DNA of 64,000 nt from Planctomycetaceae bacterium (GCA_039680605.1 JBDKTA010000008.1:62001-126000), one strand, 5' to 3'. Counted from the stretch's first letter, positions 44,633 to 54,099 are shown. Numbers and translations are program-made. The notes: generated by a model not told the origin, from the letters alone.

Positions 44633-45426
44633 GTGATCACCCCCGCCCCGCCGGCCAGCTTCTCCAACTGCGCCACGGCGGCGCGACCCGCCGAGCCCAG
44701 ATCCACCGTAAAGTCGTTGACGAACATTTCGATATGCCGGGCCTGCACACCGGCATCTATTTCCTGCGCGTGCGCGTGGACATAGGCAGCCGCCCCTTGC
44801 GGATGGGCCAGGGCGTTCTCGACGCTCTTGCGCAGCAGCGCGTCGAAGGCGCGGATCGTCCGCTCGCCCAGGGTGCGCCGCGCGGCAATGCCGCCCAGGG
44901 GAATCGGCAGGCCGGTTCGCTCCTGCCACCACGCCCCCAGGTCGGCCACCAGGTGCAGCCCCCGGGCGCGGTAGACGAAACGCCCCTCGTGAATGAGTAC
45001 GCCCGCGTCAGCCTCTCCGGCGGCGACCATGTTCATGATCTGGTCGTAACGCGTGAAGAAGCGATTCGCGGCCTGGGGAGCCCACAACCGAAACAACAGA
45101 TTCGCGGTAGTCAACTCGCCCGGAACCGCCACGCATGCCCGTGCCAATTCGTCGGGATGCATCGGACGCCGGGCCACCACCAGCGGTCCGCAGCCGTAAC
45201 CGATGGCCGATCCGGCGTTGAGCAGCTCATACTGTCCGCACACCCGCAGGTAGGCGGGAAACGACAGCTTGGTGATGTCGTATCGCCCTTCGAGGGCGGC
45301 GCGGTTGAGCGTCTCGACATCGTGCAGATGCACATCGAGATCATATCCGTCCAGGCGCAAGGTCCCTGCCGCCAGATCGTTGAAAATGAACGTGTCGTTG
45401 GGACACGGCGAATATGCCAGCGTCAA
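44629..45426 (-). CDS. mqnD: 1,4-dihydroxy-6-naphthoate synthase (futalosine pathway)
   Basis: About 265 residues. The signature LTLAYSPCPNDTFIFNDL marks MqnD, which turns cyclic dehypoxanthinyl futalosine into dihydroxynaphthoate; KLSFPAYL, GYGCGPLVV and IHEGRFVY also fit. The start is uncertain: TTG 45426 follows GGAAAGGA (45440-45447) by 13 bases and gives the normal N-terminus, while an in-frame TTG at 45489 would add 21 residues without a ribosome binding site. CTG 45432 is a third option. The stop overlaps the ubiD-like gene by 4 bases. Confidence 0.88.
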   Translation of the reverse strand: MTLAYSPCPNDTFIFNDLAAGTLRLDGYDLDVHLHDVETLNRAALEGRYDITKLSFPAYLRVCGQYELLNAGSAIGYGCGPLVVARRPMHPDELARACVAVPGELTTANLLFRLWAPQAANRFFTRYDQIMNMVAAGEADAGVLIHEGRFVYRARGLHLVADLGAWWQERTGLPIPLGGIAARRTLGERTIRAFDALLRKSVENALAHPQGAAAYVHAHAQEIDAGVQARHIEMFVNDFTVDLGSAGRAAVAQLEKLAGGAGVIT

Positions 45427-45495
45427 ATTCAGGATGCAATCCTTTCCAGAGGCTATGCAAGAATAGGCCGCGAGTTTGAAATATCCCAACTATGA

Positions 45496-45586
45496 CCCGG
45501 TGGCATAGCGACACGCGGCGGGTCGCCATAATGCTCTGCGCGAACCCATGGCGACGCGTTGAACAACCCATGTCGCTGCCACCGGG
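45496..45586. repeat. Nested palindromic repeat upstream of mreC
   Basis: ggtggcatagcgacacgc (45499-45516) faces its near reverse complement catgtcgctgccaccggg (45569-45586), with an inner palindrome around ggtcgccata and catggcgacgcg. The first arm recurs with one change at 58051-58068, so this is a dispersed repeat. It lies in the divergent gap between mqnD and mreC. Confidence 0.65.
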
Positions 45587-45685
45587 CCATCGCCGGGCGG
45601 CGTTCGACGGCAGCGGCGCTTGATGGGGCGTGGGCAAAGGGAGTATCATGAGCACTTTGCGGCGCCCTCGCGCCGACGTGTGAAC

Positions 45686-46783
45686 ATGAAACGCTTGCCC
45701 AAACCCAGCGCAGCGATGGTGCTGGCCGCTCTGATGGCCTGCGCGTTTCTGACGTCCCTTCCGGGGCGGCGGGTGGCCGAGCCTCTGCGCAACGTGACGA
45801 GCTACCTGTTCGTGGCCCCGGGCGAGGGGGCGATGTATTTCGTCAGCTATTTCAAGGGGCGGATCACGGCGCGGGCGCCGCGTCCGATCGCCGCCGACGA
45901 GGCCCGCGCCCTGCAGACGGAGAACACGCAGCTTCGCCAGCAGGTCTACAGCCTCGTGCAGCAGCGCGACCAGTGGTGGCAGCGGGCGACGATCATCGCC
46001 GGGCTGCGAAAGCAGTTCGGCGGGCGGTTTGGTCCCAGCCAGGAGTTCCCGTACGACATCATCCCGGCGTGGGTGGCGGGGGATGAGTCGCTGCCTTACG
46101 GCAGCGGGCGGGTCCTGAGCGTGCGGCAATCCGTCGCTTCGCGCAAGGGCGCTCCGGTGACGTCGTGGGTGCTCAAGACCGACCGCTCCAAGGCCATCGA
46201 GCCCACCGGAACCGCGGCCATCGCCGTCGAGATCGAACGCAAGCACCCGTACCTGCTCCAGATTACCGGTTCGGCGCTGGTGGGGCGGTTGACGCACACG
46301 TCGGACTTCACGGCGCGGATGCAACTGGTGACCGACGCGAACTTCAGCATCCAAGCCCGCATCCGCCGCAGGATCGACCGCCAGCACCCCCGGATGATCC
46401 GCCCCAAGGGCAGCAGCGAGTTCAAGCCGCTGACGCTTGAGAACAGCTTGATCGACAGCGTCCCGGCCAACGGCGACGGCAAAGAGTCGGTCCTCGTCGA
46501 GGGCGTATGGGACGGCGAGGGCGTGCGGGCGCGGGGATGGCTGGGACCGGGCGAAGCGTACAACCCGGAACTGCCCCCGCGAGCGGGCGACCAGCTCGTC
46601 ACGCGCGACGACGAGATGTTCATGCCCGCCGAGGTGCTCATCGGCGAGGTGGTCGAGGTCACGCCCATTCCTGAACACGCCGGGTTCGTGCGACTCCGCG
46701 TCGAACCGGCGGTAAACCTGTCGGCCCTGCGCGAGGTGTACATCGTGGTTCCGCGCGGCGCCACCCCGGAGGCCTCGCCATGA
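45686..46783 (+). CDS. mreC: Rod-shape-determining protein MreC
   Basis: A 365-residue protein starting at ATG 45686 (weak ribosome binding site). One N-terminal membrane helix (AAMVLAALMACAFLTSLPG), a short coiled coil (DEARALQTENTQLRQQVYSLVQQRDQ) and a beta-rich periplasmic domain follow, ending in FVRLRVEPAVNLSALREVYIVV, a typical MreC end. It organises the wall elongation machinery with MreD, PBP2 and RodA, all encoded next in order. No mreB is in the window. Confidence 0.9.
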   Translation: MKRLPKPSAAMVLAALMACAFLTSLPGRRVAEPLRNVTSYLFVAPGEGAMYFVSYFKGRITARAPRPIAADEARALQTENTQLRQQVYSLVQQRDQWWQRATIIAGLRKQFGGRFGPSQEFPYDIIPAWVAGDESLPYGSGRVLSVRQSVASRKGAPVTSWVLKTDRSKAIEPTGTAAIAVEIERKHPYLLQITGSALVGRLTHTSDFTARMQLVTDANFSIQARIRRRIDRQHPRMIRPKGSSEFKPLTLENSLIDSVPANGDGKESVLVEGVWDGEGVRARGWLGPGEAYNPELPPRAGDQLVTRDDEMFMPAEVLIGEVVEVTPIPEHAGFVRLRVEPAVNLSALREVYIVVPRGATPEASP

Positions 46784-47355
46784 GATGGACGCTCTTTGTG
46801 GTGGTGGCGTATGTTGTGCTGCTGATGCAGACGACGGTGGGCGGGCTGATCACATTCCCCTCGGCTTCGCTGGGCACGATCGGACCGGACCTGGTGGCGA
46901 TCGTGGGGGTCTTCATCGCCCTGAATGCGCGCACGGCGACGATGGGAATGCTGGCGGCATGGGGCCTGGGGCTGGGCCTGGACCTGACGACGGCGACGGC
47001 CCCGGGCTGCGCCACGGCCATCGGACCGATGGCCATCGCCTACGCGGTGGCGGCGGGGGTGATCTTCTACATCCGCGAGGGGTTCTACTTCGAGCGCCCG
47101 CTGCCGCAGGCGTTTTTGGCGGCGGTGTTCTGCCTGATGAGCCACCTGCTGTGGGTGACGTACCAGTCGGTGCTGGCCCGCGGCGCGGTGCTGTGGGTAT
47201 CGTACGGGCAGATGGTCCTGCAGGCGGTATTGCTGTCGATCTATACCGGTCTGTTGGCGCCGATCGGATATCTGCTGCTGCGCAAGTTGCGCCGCTGGCT
47301 GATCCCCGTGCCCGCGACCGCTCGCGGGCGGCGCGGAACCATCGGACACCGATGA
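46780..47355 (+). CDS. mreD: Rod-shape-determining protein MreD
   Basis: A 191-residue inner-membrane protein with about five or six helices (LFVVVAYVVLLMQTTVGGL, LVAIVGVFIALNA, MGMLAAWGLGLGLDL, and others). The family is weakly conserved; the call rests on hydrophobicity, length and position between mreC (4-base overlap) and mrdA. The tail is basic. Confidence 0.88.
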   Translation: MRWTLFVVVAYVVLLMQTTVGGLITFPSASLGTIGPDLVAIVGVFIALNARTATMGMLAAWGLGLGLDLTTATAPGCATAIGPMAIAYAVAAGVIFYIREGFYFERPLPQAFLAAVFCLMSHLLWVTYQSVLARGAVLWVSYGQMVLQAVLLSIYTGLLAPIGYLLLRKLRRWLIPVPATARGRRGTIGHR

Positions 47356-47359
47356 GACC

Positions 47360-49330
47360 ATGTACAAGTTCCGCATCAAATGCTTCATGGTATTGGCGGC
47401 CGTCGTCTTCCTCGCCATCGTCGCGCGCCTGGTGCACCTGCAGGGGTTCAGTTCGGAGGACTATCGCGAGCAGGCCGGAAAGATGCTCACCGACGTGAAG
47501 ATGCTCTCGCCGGTGCGCGGGCTGATCACCGACCGCAACGGCAAGGTTCTGGCCGACAACCTGCCCTGGTACGAGTTGTGCCTCGAGTACGGCCTGCTCA
47601 GCGACGACGAGGCCTTTTACGAGAAGTGGTTCAAGCGCCAGCGCAGCCGCATCGTGAAAGAAGAGAAGGTGTCGTCCGAGCGGGCGACCACATTGCTGCG
47701 GCAGCGGATCCACGCCACGTGGGCGCGCGTGTACCAGATCGGGCTGTCTAACGGGATGGACCGCGACGCCGTCGACGCGCTGATCGAGCGGACGCGCCGT
47801 CGCGTCAACGCCATTCGCGACGCGGCGCGGATTTCGCCGGTGCTCGAGCAGTACCAGGCCCACCCGGTCGTTCCGGGCATGGCGACGATGGTCGACACGC
47901 AGGGCATGATCGGGGCGTCGGTGGTGCCCCGGCTCAAGCGGCACTATCCCTACGGCGCCTTGGCGTGCCATGTGATCGGGCTGACCGGGCAGGTCAACGA
48001 CGTCGAGATGCGGCGGTTGAATCTTCCCCGCGAGCAGGGCGACGACCTGGAACGCCTGCGCCGCAACTACCGCGGCGGCGACATCATCGGCAAACGCGGC
48101 GTCGAGAAGATGTGCGAAGAGGCTCTGCGGGGCAACCGCGGGTATCGAAAGCTCGACCGCCGCACCGGCGAGCCTCTCGAGGACGGCGAACCGGCCATCC
48201 CCGGCGCCGCCGTAAAACTCACCATCGACATTGACCTGCAGCGAGAGTTGACCGACCTGCTGGCCTCAACCGGAAGCAACGGCAGCATCGCCGTCGTTTC
48301 GGTGCAGACCGGGCAGGTCCTGGCGATGGTGTCGTGGCCGACCTTCGACCTTAACGAATACGGGCGCCAGTATTCCAAGCTGGTCAAGGACGACCTGAAC
48401 TTTCCGCTGCACAACCGGGCGGTGACGCGCCTGTACCCTCCGGGCTCGACGCTCAAGCCGCTGTCGGGCCTGGCGGCGCTGCAACTGGGACTTGTCCAGG
48501 GCGACACGCAGTACGAGTGCCGCGGGTATCTGATCAATCCCAGTTCGTTCCGGTGCTGGATCTGGCCCTCGGCCCACATCGGTCACGGCATGCTCGACGT
48601 GGTCGGCGCGCTGCAGCACAGCTGCAACGTGTTCTTCTATCATGCCGGCGAGTTGGTGACGGCGGAGCGCCTGGTCGACTGGTATCGCCAGTGGGGCCTG
48701 GGCGACGTGGCCGGGACCGGACTGCCCGAGGAAAGCCGGGCGCAACTGCCCAGCGCGAGCTGGCTGAACCGCCATCCCGGTCCGGGTGCGGCGCGCCTGA
48801 TGGGCATCGGCCAGGGACCGGTAGTGGTCACTCCAATGCACGTGGCCAACTACATGGGGGCCATCGCCCGCAGGGGTGAGTTCGTCTCGCCGTCGCTGGT
48901 GGTTGGGGGTGCCGCTCCGCAGGCGCGGCGGCGGATCGGCGTCGACGCGCGTTATATCTCGCTGATTCAGGAAGGGATGTACAAGGTAGTCAACGACTCC
49001 GACGGCACCAGCTACGATGTCTTTCACCGCTCGGTGCTGGCGGCGCCGGAGGTGGAGGTCTGCGGCAAGACGGGCACGGCCACGGTCCCGCCGCAGCGAT
49101 GGCAGGGGATGAGCGTGCGCCAGGGCGACATGGCCTGGTTCGCCGGCTACGCCCCGCGCGAGAACCCGCAGATCTCCTTCGCGGTGGTGGTCGAGTACGT
49201 CGTCGGCGGCGGCAGCCGCAACGCCGGTCCGCTGGCGCGCGAACTGGTCAAGTTCTGCTGCAAGCGGGGCTACGTCAATCAGCGCCCGGCGCCCCAGGAT
49301 GCCGCGGCAACCGACGGAGAGGCGCCATGA
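47360..49330 (+). CDS. mrdA: Penicillin-binding protein 2 (elongasome transpeptidase)
   Basis: A 656-residue class B PBP that cross-links peptidoglycan during side-wall growth. There is an N-terminal membrane anchor (CFMVLAAVVFLAIVARLVHL), a dimerisation domain with RGLITDRNGKVLADN, and a transpeptidase domain with all three motifs: S-x-x-K in PPGSTLKPL, S-x-N in QHSCNVFF and KTG in VCGKTGTAT. It starts 4 bases after mreD and overlaps rodA by 4 bases. An intact set argues that this lineage builds a peptidoglycan wall. Confidence 0.95.
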   Translation: MYKFRIKCFMVLAAVVFLAIVARLVHLQGFSSEDYREQAGKMLTDVKMLSPVRGLITDRNGKVLADNLPWYELCLEYGLLSDDEAFYEKWFKRQRSRIVKEEKVSSERATTLLRQRIHATWARVYQIGLSNGMDRDAVDALIERTRRRVNAIRDAARISPVLEQYQAHPVVPGMATMVDTQGMIGASVVPRLKRHYPYGALACHVIGLTGQVNDVEMRRLNLPREQGDDLERLRRNYRGGDIIGKRGVEKMCEEALRGNRGYRKLDRRTGEPLEDGEPAIPGAAVKLTIDIDLQRELTDLLASTGSNGSIAVVSVQTGQVLAMVSWPTFDLNEYGRQYSKLVKDDLNFPLHNRAVTRLYPPGSTLKPLSGLAALQLGLVQGDTQYECRGYLINPSSFRCWIWPSAHIGHGMLDVVGALQHSCNVFFYHAGELVTAERLVDWYRQWGLGDVAGTGLPEESRAQLPSASWLNRHPGPGAARLMGIGQGPVVVTPMHVANYMGAIARRGEFVSPSLVVGGAAPQARRRIGVDARYISLIQEGMYKVVNDSDGTSYDVFHRSVLAAPEVEVCGKTGTATVPPQRWQGMSVRQGDMAWFAGYAPRENPQISFAVVVEYVVGGGSRNAGPLARELVKFCCKRGYVNQRPAPQDAAATDGEAP

Positions 49331-50655
49331 CGGCTATCATCCGGCGCTATCTGCGGCTGAACATCTGGCCGATCATCGTGGCGATGGTCGCCCTGATGGC
49401 GATCGGGATCGTGGCCATCAGCGTCTCGGACCGGACGGAACTGGCCGGCAAGCAGGCGGCGTTCATGGTGGTGGGGCTGGTGGCGTTCTTCGTGATCACC
49501 CTGGTGCCGTACCCGCGGTTTGGCAAGGCCGCCTATGCCCTCTTTGGCGTCACGCTGCCGCTGCTGCTGATGATGCTGGTTCCGCGCCTGCTCAAGACCG
49601 ACGCGCTGAACTGGCTGATCCCGTCGATCAATGGCGCCCGCCGCTGGATCAATTTCGGTCCGATCATGTTTCAGCCCTCGGAACTGGCCAAGCTTTCATT
49701 CATCCTGATGCTGGCGTGGTACCTGCGCTACGGCGACCACTACCGCACGCTGTCGGGGCTGATCCCGCCGTTCATCCTGGCGCTGGTGCCGATGTTCCTG
49801 ATCCTCAAGGAACCGGACCTGGGCACCAGCCTGCTGCTGTTGCCGACGCTGTACTTCATGCTCTTCATGGCCGGGGCGCGCCTGCGCCACCTGCTGGGCA
49901 TCATCGCCGTGGCGACCGTGCTGATGCTGCTGCCGCGGCCGGTCGACGTTTCCGGCCTGCCCGCCGCCGAGGCGTCCGACCGCCAGGCGCTGTCGTACGC
50001 GAACATGAAGTTCCAGGGGCGTCCCTACGCCGTCATGCCCGTCATGCTCTCGGTGATGGAACCGCACCAGTTGCGGCGCATTGAGGGCTGGCTGGGGCAG
50101 GGCGATCCGGACAAGGCCGGCGACGAAGGCTACCAGTTGCGCCAGTCGAAGATGATCCTGTCGGTCGGCGCGCTGTTCGGCGGCGGGGGATGGAACGAGA
50201 TCAACCAGTTTTATCGCACGCTGCCCGAGCGCGAGAGCGACTTCATCTTCGCCGTTATCGGCGGGCAGTGGGGCATCGCCGGCTGCCTGACCGTGCTGCT
50301 GATGTACGCGGTAATCTTCATCTGCGGCGTCGAGATCGCTGTGGGGACCCACGACCCCTTCGGGCGACTGCTGGCGGTGGGCGTGGCCGCTCTGATGTTT
50401 TCGCAGGTGGTGGTCAATATCGCCGTCGTGATCGGCCTGATGCCCGTAACCGGCATGACGCTGCCGCTGGTCAGCTACGGCGGAACCTCGCTGGTGATCA
50501 ACTGTTCTGCCCTGGGGCTGCTGGTCAACGTCGCCCAGCGCCGCCCCATCTCGCTGGCGCCGCGACCGTTCGAGCACGGCGCCAAGGAAGGCCCCGAAGC
50601 ACCGTATGGCCCCATGAGCACCGGCGAACCGGAACGACGCTCTCGGAACCGCTGA
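49327..50655 (+). CDS. rodA: Peptidoglycan glycosyltransferase RodA
   Basis: A 442-residue SEDS-family membrane enzyme with about ten helices; ATG 49327 lies in an ATGA overlap with mrdA. Family motifs: NGARRWINFGPIMFQPSELAKLSFIL, LKEPDLGTSLLLLP, FGGGGWNEINQFYRTLPERESDFIFAVIGGQWG, and the closing GMTLPLVSYGGTSLVINCSALGLLVNV. It polymerises lipid II with PBP2 as partner. Confidence 0.95.
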   Translation: MTAIIRRYLRLNIWPIIVAMVALMAIGIVAISVSDRTELAGKQAAFMVVGLVAFFVITLVPYPRFGKAAYALFGVTLPLLLMMLVPRLLKTDALNWLIPSINGARRWINFGPIMFQPSELAKLSFILMLAWYLRYGDHYRTLSGLIPPFILALVPMFLILKEPDLGTSLLLLPTLYFMLFMAGARLRHLLGIIAVATVLMLLPRPVDVSGLPAAEASDRQALSYANMKFQGRPYAVMPVMLSVMEPHQLRRIEGWLGQGDPDKAGDEGYQLRQSKMILSVGALFGGGGWNEINQFYRTLPERESDFIFAVIGGQWGIAGCLTVLLMYAVIFICGVEIAVGTHDPFGRLLAVGVAALMFSQVVVNIAVVIGLMPVTGMTLPLVSYGGTSLVINCSALGLLVNVAQRRPISLAPRPFEHGAKEGPEAPYGPMSTGEPERRSRNR

Positions 50656-50657
50656 CC

Positions 50658-51560
50658 ATGAGCGAACCGCCGCACATCCCGTGGCCGCTTGACTGTCCGC
50701 TCGAGGGCGCCCGCCGCCCGCAGCCGCGGACCCTGCGCCTTGCAGACGGCTACGAGACGGGCATGCTCGTCCATTCGCCGCGCGGGCCTGCGGCGGGTCC
50801 GTGCGTATTGTACCTGCACGGGATTCAGTCTCACCCGGGGTGGTTCGCCGGAAGCGCTGCGGCACTGGCCGATCATGGCTGCCGCGTCTATCAGATCGAG
50901 CGCCGCGGCAGCGGGCACAATCGCACTGATCGCGGACACGCACGCTCGGCGGGGCAGCTCCTGGCCGACCTCGACGCCGCCGCCGCCCTGATCGTGCGGG
51001 AGAACCCCGACCGCTCCCTGGCACTGGCCGGACCCAGTTGGGGTGGGAAGCTGGCGGCCGCATACTGCCTCTGGCCGCGGCGCCGCGCGGCGATCGCGTC
51101 GCTGACGATGATCGCGCCCGGAATCGCTGCCATGGTGGACGTTCCGGCGGCGACGAAACTGGCCGTGGCGCTGTGCCTGCTGGCGGCCCCGAAGGTCCGC
51201 CTGGCGATTCCGCTGGACGACGATGAGCTCTTCACCGACAACCCGGCGATGCGGGAGTACCTTCGGGCCGACACGCTGAGGCTCCGCAAGGCCAGCGCCG
51301 CCTTCATGTTTGCCAGCCGCGTGCTGGACCGCATGATCGCCCGGGCGCCCGACGGTTCGCTGAACGTTCCGTGTACGCTGCTGCTGGCGCGGCGCGAACG
51401 CGTCATCGACAACAAAGCAACATCGAAGGTCGTGACACGACTGACCGCCGATCGGGCGCAGCGGGTTGAGTTCGACGCCGCACACGTGCTGGAGTTCCAG
51501 AGCGACCCCGCCGCGTTTTACCAGGCGCTGCTGCGGGGCGTTCAATTCTCAAAGGCCTGA
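50658..51560 (+). CDS. Alpha/beta hydrolase
   Basis: A 300-residue cytoplasmic protein; ATG 50658 comes 2 bases after rodA, so it belongs to the elongation operon. Serine-hydrolase features: LYLHGIQSHPGWF (oxyanion His-Gly), the nucleophile elbow GPSWGG with Ser flanked by Pro-Trp, and a C-terminal His in DAAHVLEF. It resembles lysophospholipase-like (serine aminopeptidase S33 type) enzymes. The link to cell-wall genes is only positional. Confidence 0.85.
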   Translation: MSEPPHIPWPLDCPLEGARRPQPRTLRLADGYETGMLVHSPRGPAAGPCVLYLHGIQSHPGWFAGSAAALADHGCRVYQIERRGSGHNRTDRGHARSAGQLLADLDAAAALIVRENPDRSLALAGPSWGGKLAAAYCLWPRRRAAIASLTMIAPGIAAMVDVPAATKLAVALCLLAAPKVRLAIPLDDDELFTDNPAMREYLRADTLRLRKASAAFMFASRVLDRMIARAPDGSLNVPCTLLLARRERVIDNKATSKVVTRLTADRAQRVEFDAAHVLEFQSDPAAFYQALLRGVQFSKA

Positions 51561-51574
51561 AACACCGGCGTATT

Positions 51575-51660
51575 GGGTGCCATGGCGGCCGTTTTCAAGC
51601 CGCCATGTCCCCGGCCGGCGCTGCAAACATGGCGGCTGAACAACGACCGCCATGGCACCC
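51575..51660. repeat. Nested inverted repeat between convergent genes
   Basis: gggtgccatggcggccgtt (51575-51593) pairs with aacgaccgccatggcaccc (51642-51660) with one mismatch. Inside, tcaagccgccatg and catggcggctgaa pair again. It lies between the hydrolase (+) and the glycosyltransferase (-) and may act as a two-way terminator, or be another dispersed repeat. Confidence 0.7.
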
Positions 51661-51674
51661 CAGGCGAGGGTTGT

Positions 51675-52853
51675 TCAGGGGCGGGCGTAGCTGGTGTTGC
51701 GCCAAATGACCTGGTTCGAGGGCAGGTGCTTTGACAGGGCCACCAGCAGGATGTACAGGCCGATGAGGTTGCCCACCGGGTACAACAGCGACATTGCCGG
51801 ATGGATTTGGATCTGCTTGTAGAAGAAGTGCAGCGCGATCATCTGGCAGATGACCGCCGCGGCGGAGGCTCCCGCGGCGGCTGACCACCAGGGCGAAGCG
51901 CCGCCGGCGAGCAGGGCCCACAGCGAGCCGGCCAGGGTGAACCACGGCAGCGACCCGACGATGAACATGGCCAGCCAGGAGATGATCAGGCGGCTGACGG
52001 TGCCAAAGGTTCCGAAAAAGATACGCGTCCATCCCTGGATGGCCTGGCCGAGGGAGGCGTACATCCGCACGCGATAGAGTCCGTCGCTGGGCACGACGCG
52101 CAGCCGCAGACCGGACCCCTTGACCAGGGCGGCGATGTGCATGTCTTCGCTGATGCGGTTTCGGACGGCGTGGTGGGTGCCGATGGCGTCATACGCCGAT
52201 CGGCGGATGAGCATGAACGCCCCGTTGGCATAGGCGTGGGGCTTGTGCGGGTCGTTGACATGCATCGGGTTGAACCAGATCATCATCGTGCCGGTGCAGA
52301 CGGGCTGCACGACGGTATCCCAGAAGCTCAGCATGTCCAGCGTGGGCAGCACGCTGAGCAGGTCGATCTTGCCGTCGATGGCGTGCTGCACGGTCGTTGA
52401 AAGCGTGCGGGACGACTCCTGGCGGCAGTCGGCGTCGATCATGCAGATCCACTCGCCGTCGGCCTGGGCGATCGCCTGCTGCATCGCGTTGTTCTTGCCG
52501 CACCAGCCGGCGGGCAGTTCCGTGATGGTAACGACCTTCACCCGATCGTCGCCGCGCGCCACGCGGTCGATGATCGCCGCCGTGTTGTCGCTGCTGCGGT
52601 CGTTGCAGACGATCAGCTCGAAGTTGGGATAGTCCTGCGACAGCATCGTGCGCAGGCAGTTCTCGATGTAGATCTCTTCGTCCTTGGCGGCCACCACCAC
52701 GCTGATCTTCGGCGGCGAAGGGGGCGGTCCCGGCGCGCGGTCGTCGATGACGAACGCCTCGGCCTTGAACCGGCGCAACTGCATGATGCGGTTGCACCAG
52801 ATCAAGACCGCCAGGCCCGTCAGAATCGTCAGTATCGCGGCCAATCCCGCCAT
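51675..52853 (-). CDS. Membrane glycosyltransferase, family 2
   Basis: A 392-residue protein. I prefer ATG 52853 (GGGGAG 5 bases upstream) over GTG 52859. An N-terminal membrane helix leads into a GT2 catalytic domain: ISVVVAAKDEEIYIENCL, VCNDRSSDNTAAII, the metal-binding D-x-D in CMIDADCRQ, SEDMHIAALVKGSG and a Q-x-x-R-W-like AIQGWTRIF. About four C-terminal helices anchor it. The layout resembles HpnB/hydroxysqualene-pathway and carotenoid-type glycosyltransferases; the acceptor is unknown. Confidence 0.88.
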   Translation of the reverse strand: MAGLAAILTILTGLAVLIWCNRIMQLRRFKAEAFVIDDRAPGPPPSPPKISVVVAAKDEEIYIENCLRTMLSQDYPNFELIVCNDRSSDNTAAIIDRVARGDDRVKVVTITELPAGWCGKNNAMQQAIAQADGEWICMIDADCRQESSRTLSTTVQHAIDGKIDLLSVLPTLDMLSFWDTVVQPVCTGTMMIWFNPMHVNDPHKPHAYANGAFMLIRRSAYDAIGTHHAVRNRISEDMHIAALVKGSGLRLRVVPSDGLYRVRMYASLGQAIQGWTRIFFGTFGTVSRLIISWLAMFIVGSLPWFTLAGSLWALLAGGASPWWSAAAGASAAAVICQMIALHFFYKQIQIHPAMSLLYPVGNLIGLYILLVALSKHLPSNQVIWRNTSYARP

Positions 52854-52926
52854 GGTCACTCCCCGATCAGGGTCAGAATCGCGCTGGGGAGGCTTTGAGG
52901 GGCCTCCGGCGCGGCCCGTGGAGAAA

Positions 52927-54099
52927 TCATAACTGTTTTCCGCGCTGGGCGATCACGGCCGCCTGTATCACTTCGCGCAAGGACACGTGATGCGCGTCCG
53001 CGGCGGTCCGGCAGTCGGCGAACTCCGGCTGACAGGTCAGGTCGCCGGTCTCGCTGCTGCCGATCTTCACGCGGATGGGTCCGTACGGCGTCTCGACCGT
53101 CTCGTGTCGCCGCAGCAGCTTTCGGCGCCGGCACGGACGGCGGCGGATGCCCAGCGTCGTCGTTTCGGAGAATAGTATAGCCTCCATGCGGGGCACGTCG
53201 TCGTCGGAACACAAAACGCACAGCATCCAGGCCGGGCGCGACTTCTTCATCGTGATCGGCGCCGCCCAGGCGTCGTGGCATCCGGCGGCGATGAGCTTCT
53301 CCAGCGTCGCGCCGATGATCTGCCCGCTGCAGTCGTCGATGTTGGCGGCCAACTCCGTCAGCGAGTCGACTTGCCCGTCGGCGTCGCGGCGGCCGACGAA
53401 CACCCTCAGCAGGTTCGCCACCGCTCCATGTTCTCGCGTTCCGGCGCCGTATCCGACCGCCTCGACGCGCATCGCGGGCATGGCGGCGCTGCGGGCCAGG
53501 GTGGTGAAGATCGCCGCCGCCGTCGGAGTGGTCATCTCGACGCCGGTCTCCTCGCGCGTCACCGCGAAGCCCTTGAGCAGCGCCGCGGTGGCCGGAGCGG
53601 GCACGGGCAAAATGCCGTGCTCGCACTCGACGGTTCCGCTGCCCAGCGGCAGCGGCCCACAGACCAGCTCGTCGATGTCCAGCGTCTCCAGCGCCAGGCA
53701 CGCCCCGACGATGTCGGCAATGCTGTCGATAGCGCCGACTTCGTGAAAGTGAACGTGCTCGGGCTGCGTCTTGTGGATCGTCGCCTCGGCGACGGCCAGG
53801 CGGTTGAAGATGTCGCAGGCTCGTGCGGCCGCCCGCGGGGGCAGGCACGCCTTGGCGATGAGGTTGAGGATGTCATCCAGGTGGCGATGGTGATGGTGCT
53901 CGTGGGCACAGACCTCGACGACAAATCGCGTGCCGCCGATACCCTTGCGGGTGACGGTCTCGAAGGAGACCTTCATCGGCAGGCCCAGGTCGGCCAGCCC
54001 GTGCGTCACCGCGTCGGCGTCGGCGCCGGCGTCTACCAGCGCCGCGACGATCATGTCGCCGCCGGCGCCGCTGAAGCAGTCAAAATACGCCAGTGTCAT
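52927..54099 (-). CDS. larC: Nickel pincer cofactor biosynthesis protein LarC (single-frame form)
   Basis: A 390-residue protein that inserts nickel into the pyridinium dithiocarboxylate cofactor of lactate racemase and related enzymes. Motifs: YFDCFSGAGGDMIVAAL at the N-terminus, a His-rich nickel-binding run AHEHHHHRHLDD (about 64-75), HFHEVGAIDSIADIVG, GVEMTTPTAAAI and NIDDCSGQIIG. In Lactobacillus plantarum LarC needs a ribosomal frameshift between two parts; here it is one continuous frame. larA, larB and larE are not in the window. AAGGAAGGG precedes the ATG. Confidence 0.95.
   Translation of the reverse strand: MTLAYFDCFSGAGGDMIVAALVDAGADADAVTHGLADLGLPMKVSFETVTRKGIGGTRFVVEVCAHEHHHHRHLDDILNLIAKACLPPRAAARACDIFNRLAVAEATIHKTQPEHVHFHEVGAIDSIADIVGACLALETLDIDELVCGPLPLGSGTVECEHGILPVPAPATAALLKGFAVTREETGVEMTTPTAAAIFTTLARSAAMPAMRVEAVGYGAGTREHGAVANLLRVFVGRRDADGQVDSLTELAANIDDCSGQIIGATLEKLIAAGCHDAWAAPITMKKSRPAWMLCVLCSDDDVPRMEAILFSETTTLGIRRRPCRRRKLLRRHETVETPYGPIRVKIGSSETGDLTCQPEFADCRTAADAHHVSLREVIQAAVIAQRGKQL

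Noticed and set aside
42899-44785. 628-codon plus-strand frame opposite the UbiD-family gene
   Set aside because: It is the antisense shadow of a well-supported enzyme gene, rich in Arg/Gln/Gly/Ala with no domain.
52856-53848. 330-codon minus-strand frame within larC
   Set aside because: It is an alternative frame of larC, Arg-rich and without motifs. I considered a LarC frameshift product, but the main frame already covers the whole protein.
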